From Chamaelirium japonicum (Eukaryota; Streptophyta; Magnoliopsida; Liliales; Melanthiaceae), in assembly GCA_947650365.1 (NCBI GenBank), contig OX393555.1, positions 15,464,251-15,528,250 of the forward strand: a stretch of DNA of 64,000 nucleotides. The letters are read 5' to 3'. This document shows positions 31,664 through 46,008 of the stretch, piece by piece. The notes under the pieces were generated by a model. That model was not told where the DNA came from and did no database searches. It saw nothing but the letters and a program-made list of their open reading frames with translations. The position numbers and the translations under genes are program-made. How positions within the stretch are numbered: the first letter of the stretch is position 1; every line of letters begins with the position of its first letter.

Positions 31664-32500
31664 AGTCAAGGCGTTAAGGCGAACTCAAGGCGCTCAACCT
31701 ACTAGCGCCTGAGGCGAGGCGAGCGCCTAATTGAAATAAGGCATTCAAAAAAACTACACACACACACACACTATAAAATAACTAGTTGAAACAAATTCGC
31801 ATAATAACATAGCATGTGCCATCAAACATCAATAAAACTCATCATCATCAAGTTCTATAATCTATATCATCCTCATCTTAAAAACTATAAAATCTAAATA
31901 ATATAGATTGGGATCTAGGCCTGGATATCTGTAAGTAAGATGAAAAAAAATTGAATTGAAGATGTGAAGTAAACATATAAAGAATTATGACACTATACAA
32001 CTGAATCAAAATCTAAATTAAAAAACTGAAAAAAACTGAGAAGAGAGTTTTGATGGACAACATTATACTCACTTCATGACGGACACTGAAGACGGCCCCA
32101 AAGTTTAAACTCTAACCTGCCCGATCATCACAAGTTCTTTTTTATCTCGTTCAATCGCATGGAAGATTTGAATCCATAGGGCACGAGCTCCTATGAGGTT
32201 ATAAACTCATAGGATCAGATAGGTTAAAGTTAAAATTGAATCACAACCGTCCGTTACACCCAGCCCGAGTAGTGAATCGCGCTCAGTCCCAAATGTCATT
32301 CGAAAAGAATGGTTGTGATTCACTTTGGCTTCAACCTGAACCGTCAATTAAATGAGGAGGGCGCCTCGACCGCCTCAGGGTGTAAGGCGGGCACCTCAAG
32401 CCGACTTATATACCTGCTCTTGCCTCAATCCAGGCGAGGCGCCCTCGCCTCTCCTGGATTGAGGTGAGAGCAGGTATATAAGTCGGCTTGAGGTGATGCT
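31664..32500. mobile_element. Probable non-autonomous element with GGCGC/GCGCC ends
   Basis: The left part begins AGTCAAGGCGTTAAGGCG and repeats GGCGC/GGCGAGGCG. The right part (32355-32500) repeats the complementary GCGCCTCG, CGCCTC. The architecture matches the other hAT-like elements (short subterminal motif in both orientations, AT-rich centre), but the target duplication is not clear because the right end carries the hairpin at 32392-32495. Confidence 0.5.
32392..32495. repeat. 43-bp-arm hairpin
   Basis: Arms 32392-32434 and 32453-32495 are reverse complements with about two mismatches. The arms carry CACCTCAAGCCGACTTATAT and its complement. The 18-nt spacer is itself mostly palindromic (AGGCGAGG...CCTCGCCT), so the stem can extend almost to the centre. 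Confidence 0.92.
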
Positions 32501-32960
32501 TTCAATAGATAAAAGTAGAAAATGTAAGGAGAACCAAAGGATTCGGACATGCAATCATTCATGGACTTACATGTACTATGTATTCAGGTCTTACATGCCG
32601 CTTAGTTTTGCTTAATTGTCGTGCTCTATTTTCCTATGTTATCATATAGGATCTTGTGTAATGCATAGTATATGTCCTTTGTTTTCCTTCCTTTTTAAGT
32701 TGTGACATGAATGCTTCTATTTAACTCTTAATGCTTTGGCATCTAACTTGGCTTTTTTATTACTCCATTTTGATGGCATAATTTTGTTTATTATTTGTTT
32801 ATTTATTTTGTATTCTTCTTAGTTAGGATTGGTAGCTGTGCTCTGCTTTCCACTGACATAGTAGTTGGAGATATGCATATAATGCATATTTTATGGCCTT
32901 TGTGTGTATCTCTTTTATATCTGATGGACTAGCTTCCTGCCTTTTTGATAATCATATAAG

Positions 32961-33046
32961 AGAGCAGATTTGCGTTGGAATAGAAGATTAGAGGATTTGG
33001 AGCTGTTGAAGCTCTTACAGGATGAGCTCCTTGATGCAGCTGCCAT
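32961..33046 (+). CDS. Methyltransferase exon E
   Basis: The acceptor is CATATAAG, with the exon starting AGAGCAGAT. The donor is AT/GTGAGA. Reads RADLRWNRRLEDLELLKLLQ DELLDAAA with a split Met codon. This is the helix region between motifs IV and VI (RADLRW, LQDELLDAA) conserved in RsmB-like proteins. 86 nt. Confidence 0.95.
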
Positions 33047-33176
33047 GTGAGATCCCTTAAATTCTTGGTTCTTACTACTATCTTTTGAGCATGTGATAGG
33101 ACTATATATAGTATGGGATATATCATTAACCTTGTATTTGAAGCATTTAAGGGCTCTATTTATCTAGGAGATATTA

Positions 33177-33850
33177 GTGAGCTATGGAAGTGACCTTTTC
33201 TATGCTTATAAAACAATGCTTGGATTAGCCCTTTCATATGTTCTATGAGATCTCCGACAAATAGCAATATCTGTTCAGTCTTTATTAGGTAATAAATGAT
33301 TCAATACCTTGACATTCTACTACCTGCATTTAAGTTATCCACGCTAATGTTACCAGAGTGACCCTTAAAATGCTCACAGTTGACAACCACCTTACCACAA
33401 GTCAATCCCAGCAGGATATTTTGGATAAGTGAGAAAATTGTGGGGCAAATTGCATGCATCAAGAAGCTGGAAAAGAGAGGAAGGGTGACCAACCTATTAT
33501 TTCTGGAGTAAAATTTGGATGAGGAATAAGGACTGGCCATAGGACTAGGAGTCCTATTTAGTAAAGGTTAGTTTTTCCATCCTATTTATTAGGATTTCAG
33601 ATCATATTTTTTAGGATTTGTATTATATCTCATCAATCCCTACTAAATAGAGATTCACTATTATTTAAACCATAAAAAGGAAGGGTATTAATGGTCAAAT
33701 GAAGTTCGAAGGAGAGAGGACAATGTAGAACTAGATCTACCTTTGATACCAAACTAATAGGGATTCCCTATTATTTAAAGCTCTGCCCGATGATGACGAG
33801 CAATAATAATGATCAACAATTAGAAACAAGAGAGTTCCGAGCCAAAAAAA

Positions 33851-33911
<61 letters not shown>

Positions 33912-34698
33912 ACAATGGCCATTTTCTGAATTTTGTTCATTTGAAGGTTTATTTACAATGGATGGAGGCCATACCCTTATATAGACTAAACTAGATACTT
34001 CCTAAGTCAAGGCTTGGAAAAACAAGGAAAAGAAACTCAAAGGACCCCAAACATTTTGGTTATTTTCTGCATATTTTCAATTTTACATAGGTGTTTTTAA
34101 GAAAAAGAGGGGAAAAGGAATGAAAAGATAGAAGAAGACCTACCCAAGTGAAGAAGGTTTTACCCACTTGGTCCGCTCGTGTTTTCTCTAATAGTAGTTC
34201 ACTGGAGGAATACTCCTTTCCCAATGGGAAAGGAGTCTGGGCTCTTCTGGTGGGACCCCCCAATTAACTTCGAATTTATTATAAAAATATATTTTCTTGC
34301 CAAAAATCCCATCTGATTCTTATCCCCATCATATTCATGTATTTCCTAAAATGTCGAGGTATCCAATTTACTAACTTTATATCAAAATTACAAACTTGTC
34401 CTAATTTGCTAGAAAATTCAAAGAAACCCAGAAAATTCTATAAAATTGAAATGAATGACTATTCTTCATAAAAGCAAATGACTCAAAACAATACCTAAAG
34501 GACCTCCAATTAACTAGTTATACTAACTATTGAGGCACATAAAGTGCCCTAATGATGCCCCTCATCAATTTGGATGAAGCTTGTGACTATGGATCAGTCA
34601 ATGGTTTATGCTAAGGTTGAAGGGTTGCTCGATCTCTGCTCTCACTATCATAGAATGGTGATCCACATTTTTCAGTTTCTGCGCTTGCATTCGCCATT
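33177..34698. repeat. 1.5-kb direct repeat R1
   Basis: It matches R2 (38857-40415) closely from GTGAGNTATGGAAG to GCTTGCATTCGCCATT. Small differences include length of the (GA)n tract (33857-33906 here). Apart from its last bases, which continue in frame from the Gypsy gag fragment, it has no coding content. On the minus strand it contains a TATA-like CTATATAAGG and GGTATCAAAGG, so the sequence may derive from an older LTR. Confidence 0.9.
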
Positions 34699-36060
34699 GA
34701 GTCCCCGCGATTTGCTAAGCTGAGCTCTATGTCGTGAACCCGAGTTGCCAGTTCTTCGAAGGACCGAGGCTTGATCCCTTTGAGGATGTAAAGCAAGCCC
34801 AACGCATGCCTTGGGTGCACAACTCGATGGCCGAGTCTTCAGACAAGCGATCTCGTGAGTTCAGCGCAAGGTTTCTCCAACGATTGATGTAGTCGATCAC
34901 CGGCTCATCCTTCCTTTACTTGGTGGCAGTAAGCTCGGTCATGCTGACGATGCGCCGAGTGCTGTAGAAGCGGTTGAGGAACTCCCTCTCCATTTGATCC
35001 CAACTGTCAATGGATCTTGGAGGAAGATCAATATACCAGTCGAAAGCATTACCTTTGAGGGTGCGAACGAACTGCTTTACCATCTCGTCGCCGTATGTGC
35101 TGGCGTTGTTGCAAGTTTCAACGAAATAGGCAATGTGTTGCCTTAGATTGCCCTTCCCGTTGAAGTGCTGGAGCTTTGGCGGCTGGAACTCGGTGGGGAA
35201 GCGCAGCTGCTGGATCCTCGCGGTGTAAGGCTTCAAATATGCCGCCGTAATTGGAGGCAGACTGCCGCCGTGGGAACGCATCATGTCGGCCACCAACGCT
35301 TGTATTTGCTGGGCATTCATTGTTGCTGTCGTCGGAGGTTGTGTGGCCACCGAGACTAGTACTGGAGAGCCGACTTCCGCTGGGATGGGAGCCGAGGAGA
35401 GTACATGAGTAGTCACTAGAATCGTCGGAACAACCTCTGCAGGAGCAGGAGTTGAAGATGGAGCTGGAGCGGCTACTGGAGAAGCAGGAGGTTAACTGAA
35501 TGTTGCAGCATCTCTCGCACTTAGCATTTGAAACAAGGTGTTGATGTGACGATCCTTCTCTTCCATCAACCTAGTGATTTGCGCGATGTGTTCACCCATT
35601 TGCATGACTTGGAGCTGGAGAGAGTACGAAGGATGATGACGTAGAACGTCTCGATGTTGCATGCCTGCATCCTCACCGTCATCGTCGGAGACGTAGTTGC
35701 GCCGACTGCTTCTGCTTGATGGCGGACGTTTGCCCCCTGCGAAGGAGGTGCAAAGTCCGCTGGAGAACCCGAATGGGCTTTGGGTTAGGGCTGGTCCTCC
35801 CCAAATTTCTGGACTTGAATTCCAGGATCGAGGCTCGCTTCTTCATGCACCAAGGCCTCGTTGGCGCTTTGGCGAGCATCTTCGGTAGCAGTTTCTGGCG
35901 TGAAGATATCCGCAAGAGTTCGAGTACGCCGAGTGTAGACGCGTACTAACGGGGGAACATCATCCTCCGGGTTTTCTGGATCGCCATGTTGGAGTAGTGG
36001 AGACTCGGCGATATGTGAAAGGCTTGTTGGAACAAACGTATCATCGTTCGTCCCGGCCAT
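34699..36060 (-). pseudogene. Gypsy gag fragment
   Basis: Starts MAGTNDDTFVPTSLSHIAES at 36060. After frame changes, 35416-34916 contains the gag block with FNGKGNLRQHIAYFVETCNN, VRTLKGNAFDWYIDLPPRSI and EREFLNRFYSTRRIVSMTEL. 34820-34700 contains LKGIKPRSFEELATRVHDIE. These are Ty3/Gypsy (Tat-like) gag features. The knuckle, protease, RT and integrase are all absent: the fragment stops abruptly at the junction with R1. Two frame breaks separate the three pieces. Confidence 0.88.
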
Positions 36061-36133
36061 GACAAACTTGAAGCAACTCCTTTAGACGTATGGATGAAAG
36101 GAGAGGATGCCCCCCTGGGCGTGCCAGAAATCT
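36061..36133 (-). other. Gypsy leader with possible primer-binding site
   Basis: On the minus strand the LTR end GCATACA is followed by GATTTCTGGCACGCCCAGG and then, about 70 bp from the LTR, the gag ATG. The short leader and TGGCACGCCC stretch are where a primer-binding site is expected; I cannot name the tRNA with confidence. Confidence 0.55.
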
Positions 36134-36599
36134 GTATGCGCAGAAAAATTCCGGGTCGTCTTTATTGCAAACACAGGAAGATTACAGATGCTGGGACTCG
36201 GGGACTCGGGGGTGGTGAGCCGGGTGCGGCGAATATTTGATCAGGAGATTGTGGGAGAGATCCTCTGGAGGGTCCCTTTGATCCGCGTCTCCACGTGGTA
36301 TTCGTGCAAGAGCTCTGAAGGGATTGCCCAGGACAGAGGTCTTTACAGGGTGAGGGTTTCTTGAGAGGCTAAGGAATATCCGCCGTTGCTTTTGTTCCTT
36401 CCATGCTTTGTGCTTTCTCGGCTAGGGCGTTTTTGGCTTCGTTCCTCGGTTTTCGTGTCTTCCTCGCTCCTTGCTAGACCTCAGCGTCCTTAATCGTCGG
36501 TTCGCGACGTCGATCGTGCTTTTACTTTCGGCTTTTTGCTTCGGGCGTCTGGCTCTGGCTTTGCTTTGGTGTAGCTCTGGCGTCAGCGTAGCTTTGGTG

Positions 36600-37025
36600 T
36601 TTAGCACTTGAACGTAGAAGGGGTAGAGACTTGTGGTGCTTTCATTCTTCCGGACTTCGCGTCGTATAGGCTAGAAGTGCGTTGCTTTGCTCGTGATCCT
36701 TCGTAGTTGCTTGGCTTCAGCACGTGCGTGGCTTTAGCGCGGGCGTAACTTTGGCTTTGCTCTGGCTTTAGCTTTTGGCTTCTTGTGTCTGGTTCTGGCT
36801 TAGCTTTAGCTTTGACTTTAGCTTCTTGCGTCTGGCTCCGGCGTTGCTTTGGTGTAGCTCTGGCATCGGCGTAGCTTTGGTGTATAGCTCTTGAACGTAG
36901 AAGGCGTAGAGGCTTGCGGTGCTTTCTTTCTTCCGGACTTCGCGTCGTATCGGCTAGAAGTGCGTTGCTTTGCTCGTGATCCTTCGTAGTTGCTTGGCTT
37001 CAGCATGTGCGTGACTTTAGCGTGG
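36600..37025. repeat. 285-bp-period duplication inside the Gypsy LTR
   Basis: The segment CTTGAACGTAGAAGG...CGTAGTTGCTTGGCTTCAGC occurs at about 36607 and again at about 36892, separated by TGGCTTTAGCTTTGGC-type repeats. Confidence 0.85.
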
Positions 37026-37239
37026 GCGTAGCTCTTGCTTTGCTTGGCTTTGGGCTTTTGCTTTTGCTTTTGGCTTTGGCTCGATCTTGACCTCGAACGA
37101 CGATGGCAATATCTTTGAATCTTTTTTTTATCCTTCTGGCTTTATTTTGGTGGCGACGATTGTGGGGTTGGCTTTGACTTCTCTTCTTCTACGGGCTATT
37201 TTGGCGTGATCGGAGTTGAAGTCTTCTTTTGGAGATGGC

Positions 37240-37705
37240 GGGTGTAGCACCGATCTCCGCGCGACGGTTGTAGCGTCGGCTTGACTTCTCTTCTTCTCCG
37301 GGCTTCTTTGGCGTGATCGAGGTCGAATGCTTCTTTTGAAGACGGCAGGGGTAGCACCGATCTTCGTGCGACGGTTGTAGTGTTGGTTTGACTTCTCTTC
37401 TTCTCCGGGCTTCTTTGGCGTGATCGGAGTCGAAGGCTTCTTTTGAAGACGGCGGGAGTAGCACCAATCTCCGTGCGACGGTTGTAGCGTCGGCTTTTGT
37501 TGATGAAGACGGCGGGGGTAGCACCGGTCTTCGTGCGACGGTTGTAGCGTCGGCTTTCGTTGATGAAGACGGCGGGGGTAGCACCGGTCTTCGTGCGACG
37601 GTTGTAGCGTCGGCTTTTGTTGATGAAGACGACGGGGGTAGCACCGGTCTTCGTGCGACGGTTGTAGCGTTGGCTTTTGTTGATGAAGACGGCGGGGGTA
37701 GCACC
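37240..37705. repeat. 60-bp tandem repeats inside the Gypsy LTR
   Basis: Units start GTTGATGAAGACGGCGGGGG at 37499, 37559, 37619 and 37679, with diverged longer units further left. Because 60 is a multiple of three, all frames stay open. Confidence 0.92.
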
Positions 37706-38085
37706 GGCTTCAGGCCTTCTTCTCCAAGCTTTCTTCTTCATGCGAAGAGTCGACGCCTTTGTTGAAGACGACGGGGTGTTGTCGGCTTCGATCTTCTTCT
37801 CCGGCCTTTGCTTATGGCGTCTTCGAAGTTGATGAAGATCGTTGGAGACGTCGGGATGATGACGACTCCGGGCCTTCTTCTCCAAGCTTTCTTCTTCGTG
37901 CAAGGAGTTGAAGCTTTGATCTTCGAGTGCAAGGCTTTTGCTTTGATGAGGACTTGATGGGCTAAGTGTTCCCGTAGGACGCGCTTGCCATGCCTCGTGA
38001 AGCCTTCGGTCTTTAAGCGTTGGAGCTCCTTTTTGCAGAGCCTTTTCCTCTTCAGCTTTCGACCTTTGATGCCTTCCCCCACCCC

Positions 38086-38100
38086 TTCTATTTATAGGCA
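38086..38100 (-). promoter_or_regulatory. TATA box of the Gypsy LTR
   Basis: CCTATAAATAGAAGG on the minus strand, a near-canonical plant TATA element about 750 bp into the LTR. Confidence 0.75.
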
Positions 38101-38559
38101 AAGGGGGGAGGTTAGGAGAGATATGGCTGCAATCTTTTGGTTGTATCCAATATCTCTCCCCATAACCATCAAGATATTGTTCCTTTATTTGGGGGGAACA
38201 ATCTTGATCCCTTCCTTTTTGGTGGGGATGGTTATGGGCAAGATATGACTTGATCTTTGAAGATAAGTTGTCATCTTTGCACCTTCCGATTGCATGGCGA
38301 CACGACGTCATCTTGTCCGTCGGATCGAGGGATTGTCGCGGATCTACGGTTGTGTAGACGTCCACGCCACCTCCCCTCGCATCAAGGCGGTTATGATTTT
38401 TATTTTATTTTTCTCTTTTTATTTTCTTTTCTTCCCCTCATGATCAGCCAACCTCCCCATGGGGAGGGGGCACGGTTTTCAAAAAGGGGGGTCGGTGGGC
38501 CCCTTTTCGTGTTCGAGTTGCGGGTCCGGTGGGGCCCATTTGTGTTGAGTCAGGTCTGT

Positions 38560-38820
38560 TCGCATGCGGGCCGTTGTGTGCGGGCCAAGTTCGCATGTGG
38601 GTCGTTGTGTGCGGGCCGAGTTTGCATGCGGGCCGTTGTGTGCGGGCCGAGTTCGCATGTGGGCCGTTGTGTGCGGGCCGAGTTTGCATGCGGGCTGTTG
38701 TGTGCGGGCCTAGTTCACATGCTGGCCGTTGTGTGCGGGCCGAGTTTGCATGTGGGCCGTTGTGTGCGGGCTGAGTTTGTATGCGGGCCGTTGTGTGCGG
38801 GCCGAGTTCGCATGTGCGGG
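38560..38820. repeat. 31-bp tandem repeats in Gypsy U3
   Basis: About nine copies of GTTCGCATGNGGGCCGTTGT followed by GTGCGGGCCGA. They lie upstream of the TATA box, the position of LTR enhancers. Confidence 0.92.
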
Positions 38821-38856
38821 TTGGGTTCGACCCGTGGGCTAATTTTGATGCCCACA

Positions 38857-39534
38857 GTGAGTTATGGAAGAGACCGTTGATATGCTTATAAAACAATGCT
38901 TGGATTAGCCCTTTCATATGTTCTATGAGATCTCCGACAAATAGCAATATCAGTTCAGTCTTCATTAGGTAATAAATGATTCAATACCTTGACATTCTAC
39001 TACCTGCATTTAAGTTATCCACGCTAATGTTACTAGAGTGACCCTTAAAATGCTCACAGTTGACAACCACCTTACCGCAAGTCAATCCCAGCAGGATATT
39101 TTGAATAAGTGAGAAAATTGTGGGACAAATTGCATGCATCAAGAAGCTGGAAAAGAGAGGAAGGGTGACCAACCTATTATTTCTGGAGTAAAATTTGGAT
39201 GAGGAATAAGGACTGGCCATAGGACTAGGAGTCCTATTTAGCAAAGGTTAGTTTTTCAATCCTATTTATTAGGATTTCAGATCATATTTTTTAGGATTTG
39301 TATTATATCTCACCAATCCCTACTAAATAGAGATTCACTATTATTTAAACCATAAAAAGGAAGGAAGGGTGTTAATGGTCAAATGAAGTTAGAAGGAGAG
39401 AGGACAATGTAGAACTAGATCTACCTTTGATACCAAACTAATAGGGATTCCCTATTATTTAAAGCTCTGCCCGATAACGACGAGCAATAATAATGATCAA
39501 CAATTAGAAACAAGAGAGTTCCGAGCAAAAAAAA

Positions 39535-39613
<79 letters not shown>

Positions 39614-40415
39614 ACAATGGCCATTTTCTGAATTTTGTTCATTTGAAGGTTTATTTACAATGGATGGAGGCCATACCCTTATATAGACTAAACTAGATAC
39701 TTCCTAAGTCATCTAAGGCTTGGAAAAACAAGGAAAAGAAACTCAAAGGACCCCAAACATTTTGATTATTTTCTGCATATTTTCAAATTTAAATAGGTGT
39801 TTTTAAGAAAAAGAGGGGAAAAGGAATGAAAAGATAGAAGAAGACCTACCCAAGTGAAGAAGGTTTTCCCATGTTAGTACCCACTTGGTCCGCTCGTGTT
39901 TTCTCTAATAGCAGTTCACTGGAGGAATACTCCTTTCCCATTGGGAAAGGAGTCTGGGCTCTTCTGGTGGGACCCCCCAATTAACTTTGAATTTATTATA
40001 AAAATATATTTTCTTGCCAAAAATCCCATCTGATCCTTATCCCCATCATATTCATGTATTTCCTAAAATGTCGGGGTATCCAATTTACTAACTTTATATC
40101 AAAATTATAAACTTGTCCTAATTTGCTACAAAATTCAAAGAAACCCAGAAAATTCTATAAAAATCAAATGAATGACTATTCTTCATAAAAGCAAATGACT
40201 CAAAACAATACCTAAAGGACCTCCAATTAACTAGTTATACTAACTATTGAGGCACATAAAGTGCCCTAATGATGCCCCTCATCAATTTGGATGAAGCTTG
40301 CGACTATGGATCAGTCGATGGTTTATGCTAAGGTTGAAGGGTTGCTCGATCTCTGCTCTCACTATCGTAGAATGGTGATCCCGATTTTTCACTTTCTGCG
40401 CTTGCATTCGCCATT
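38857..40415. repeat. 1.5-kb direct repeat R2
   Basis: The copy of R1 that follows the Gypsy LTR immediately. Its (GA)n tract (39537-39608) is longer than that of R1. Beyond 40415 the sequence continues into ordinary intron, and a minus frame (about 40555-40312) stays open across the R2 end, so R2 is in its original context and R1 is the derived copy. Confidence 0.88.
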
Positions 40416-42775
<2,360 letters not shown>

Positions 42776-42835
42776 GGAGAGCATTTTTGCTACCCGATTG
42801 ATTTGCTGCCTTATCTTATGGCCCAATTGCAATCG
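42776..42835 (+). mobile_element. MITE family X, partial copy B
   Basis: GAGCATTTTTGCTACCCGATTGATTTGCT and the following TTATGGCCCAATTGCAAT match the left half of copies A and C. No inverted right half follows. It is in the same orientation as copy C, 447 bp away, and both are preceded by GCTTGGA. Confidence 0.7.
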
Positions 42836-43222
42836 CCTCGGCCTCCTCCATGTTACTAGGATAGTCCCCTTTTGTGTAGAAAGAGAGATCAGGCGAGAGA
42901 TCGGTCTCCTCCATGCCTGAATCATTTCTAGAGAGAGAGAGAGAGATGAGTACCAGAACCAGGTTGAGTGCTTCCCCCATCGCCAGAAATTTGTGGTCGG
43001 TGCCGAATGCGATTCATCTCGCCCATTGCCGGTCGTCGGGATGCATGCCGACAGGGCTGATTGTGCGATGCTGTTTGGGGTTGGAGCAGATCGGGTGAGA
43101 GGAGAGAACCAAGAAAGAGAGAGGGATCGCTGTGATTGGGGAGACATTGACAGAGAGAGATTTGGGGCGAGGCACAGAGAGATCGTGCTAATTTGGGGTC
43201 AGGCAGAAAGAGATCGTGCTTG

Positions 43223-43430
43223 GAGAGCATTTTTGCTACCCGATTGATTTGTTGTCTTAGCTTACGGCCCAATCGTGACCTGCCACGTCGTCCATTACAA
43301 AGAGCATAACTTACAGCGAAGTGTAGCTTTCGTTCGGTTGCAATTTATGCTTTTGTAATGGACAATGTGGCAGATCACAATTTGGCCGCAAACAAGGGAA
43401 GCAAATCAATCGGGTAGCAAAAATGCTCTC
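43223..43430. mobile_element. MITE family X, copy C
   Basis: Perfect inverted ends GAGAGCATTTTTGCTACCCG (left) and its complement (right). CACGTCGTCCATTACAAAGAG pairs imperfectly with its complement across a centre at about 43325. 208 bp, non-coding. No convincing target duplication seen. Confidence 0.85.
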
Positions 43431-43639
43431 ATAGATTTGGGCCGAACAATTATTTTCTTATGGAAAATTTGGGCAGGCGATTAAGGTGTTTTGATGAATT
43501 TCACCTGCCAAACTTCAGGTGCTTGTTTTAACCTCTTAAAAAATCTTAAAGATCTAATCTTAGCCCCTCTTTATCTCGAACCAAAATCCATCTCAATCAT
43601 CCTTTATCCATTCCTTATGAAATTATATATATATATATA

Positions 43640-44163
<524 letters not shown>

Positions 44164-44732
44164 CATTTGGGCTTCCTAAGTGTTGTATAGTTCGATACAG
44201 CTCATTGTATTGGTCTTGGCAGAGTTAGGACGCATACGAGCATGGGTCCTTGTATCAGTCACGACCTGTAGAAAACCGGGACAAACTGCACGATACGACT
44301 CGGTATCGGCAGAATTTTAGAACCATGATCCATTAGAACTATTTGAATTCTTCACCAATTCTTCCATTTTATGTGTGTATCTACTATATAAACTTCACAC
44401 ATTTTTTTATTAAGTGTATGTTTTTGTACAAAATACTCAATTTTTTTGTGCATATATACTAAATACTTGAGAAAGATAAAGTAAGTTGCTATCTAGGAAG
44501 CACGGATACACCATACGGGCACCCGTACCCGTACTCAACACGTATCGAACACGGATACAGTCGGATATGGCATGGATACGACTATGTTGTACACTTGTAC
44601 CCAGAATTAAAAAAAAAAAAAAGTGGATACGGGAGAGATACCGAAAGGATATGGCAAGTGGTTTTTTAAAACTGGCCCTTTTTTTTTGTTTTTTAAGTGT
44701 TTTTTCTTGAATAGAGCCCACATGAGGGTTTT

Positions 44733-45215
44733 TGATGCAGGCGCGCGTCGTCGAAGGGTGGTTGATGAAGGCGATGTAATATTTTTGGTATTTTCTTTGT
44801 AAAAAGATAACTAGTGATACGAAATCACCGAGAGGAAGTGGCGGAGGGGGTAAGAACTGTGACAGAGAAGAAAAGACTAGAAGCTTAGACGAGAGGGGGC
44901 CTGAAATCTATCAGGATACAAGGTGGGGACTCAAATCCATGAGCCAACGAAGGCATCCGCCATCAATTTTCTTTCATCATAATCTCCTCCAATGGTTACA
45001 ATGGGGGCCTTTAAATAGGCTAAAGAAAAGATAAAAATGGCAACAGATTTAAAAGCCAATAAGTATCCTAACAACTTGCCTAAAATAAAGATCTCAAATA
45101 AAAAAAAAAGATTCTAAAAGATATCATAAGAAATATCCTGCCTTATCCATCCATGGCAGGTTAGGATGGGCCTTCGGGTGGGCCAACGGGCTTGGGCCCA
45201 AGTCGGATCACATCA
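44733..45215 (-). repeat. 3' LTR of the gag-only element
   Basis: 483 bp, TGATGCAGGCGCGCG...GATCACATCA on the plus strand. Confidence 0.93.
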
Positions 45216-46008
45216 TTCGCTTCCGCTGCGAAGAACTCGCCCTCGAGTTCATACGGTAAAGCGCAATCATCATCGAGGTTTTCACCGATGTGGTATCTGT
45301 CGTAAGGAGCTGATGGTGGAGGCCCAACAAATGATGTCTCACTATACCGAAGTCACCACCGGGGTCCCATGAGAAGGTATCACTGTCGTCGATCGGAAAA
45401 CATACGTCAAAGTAGTGCTGGGGTAGACGACAGAGTCGGATCGTAATATCAGACCGCTGCGATAGCTCGAACATCGGCTCGCCTGAACGGAGGTAGAGCT
45501 GAACAAACACTGTCGGCGCCAATAGTCGGTCTAGCCCAAGAAAATCAATCTGCTGAAGCTCGGCTAGAGAGACCATCTCGAAAGAATCCGCAGTAGGTGG
45601 TAGCATGGCAAGCGGCAGAAGATCCTCTGGAAGGGGAAGCTCGTCGGGTGGTGGTGGTTCTGGAGGTGATGTTCCTACCAAAGATACAACTGGAGGAAGC
45701 TCTGTCGGTGGGGGAGGCTCTGTTGGAAGTGCTGGAGGTGGAGACTCATCTGTGGAGTCCGCTAGAGGTGAGTCCATTTGCTGTAGCTCCCATTCAATCT
45801 CACAAGCTATCTCATAGGCTTCGTCCAGATCCCTCCAAGATCCAGCTGAAAACTTGCCCTTTATGTCGGAGCGGAGTCCTCTAATGTACAGTACCACTGC
45901 CAAGAAATCTTTATCTGAAAAACCATAGCGGATCATGCGCCGATAGAATGCTGAAGTATACTCATAGACGGAGTTGTTCCCTTGATGACAACGAATCAAT
46001 CCTTGCAT
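45208..46008 (-). CDS. Gag-like protein of the non-autonomous LTR element
   Basis: A 266-codon frame. The N-terminal part resembles the C-terminal half of a retrotransposon gag: NSVYEYTSAFYRRMIRYGFS, VVLYIRGLRSDIKGKF and LDEAYEIACEIEWELQQ. A proline/acid-rich linker with many PPP runs follows, then an unrecognised region (QQIDFLGLDRLLAPTVFVQL, CFPIDDSDTFSWDP). There is no zinc knuckle and no catalytic motif. The stop codon TGA falls 6-8 bp inside the 3' LTR. The frame may be the remnant of a longer gag whose N-terminus (46009-47000) is no longer open. Confidence 0.7.
   Translation of the reverse strand: MQGLIRCHQGNNSVYEYTSAFYRRMIRYGFSDKDFLAVVLYIRGLRSDIKGKFSAGSWRDLDEAYEIACEIEWELQQMDSPLADSTDESPPPALPTEPPPPTELPPVVSLVGTSPPEPPPPDELPLPEDLLPLAMLPPTADSFEMVSLAELQQIDFLGLDRLLAPTVFVQLYLRSGEPMFELSQRSDITIRLCRLPQHYFDVCFPIDDSDTFSWDPGGDFGIVRHHLLGLHHQLLTTDTTSVKTSMMIALYRMNSRASSSQRKRMM

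Larger units (their letters stand above)
36134..38856 (-). mobile_element. Gypsy 5' LTR (2.7 kb)
   Basis: Read on the minus strand it starts TGTGGGCATCAAAATTAG (38856) and ends GCGCATACA (36134). The TATA box CCTATAAATAGAAGG lies at about 38086-38100 on the minus strand. It contains three tandem arrays: 31-bp units (38560-38820, U3), 60-bp units (37495-37700) and a 285-bp duplication (36600-37020). It is followed downstream by gag, so it is a 5' LTR. The 3' LTR and most of the internal region are missing. Open frames across the arrays (for example 37196-38365) are periodic artefacts or at best leader peptides. Confidence 0.85.

Noticed and set aside
37196-38365. 389-codon minus frame as a real protein
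   Set aside because: It follows the 60-bp periodicity of the LTR, where every frame stays open, and has no domain. A leader peptide cannot be excluded but is not supported.
38257-38880. 207-codon frame with CGPLCAGRV-type repeats
   Set aside because: Translation of the 31-bp tandem array in the Gypsy U3, upstream of its TATA box and on the strand opposite to the element.
33177-40415. R1 and R2 as the LTRs of one retrotransposon
   Set aside because: There is no TG...CA boundary, primer site or polypurine tract at their inner ends, and a genuine Gypsy LTR with gag lies between them in the wrong arrangement.
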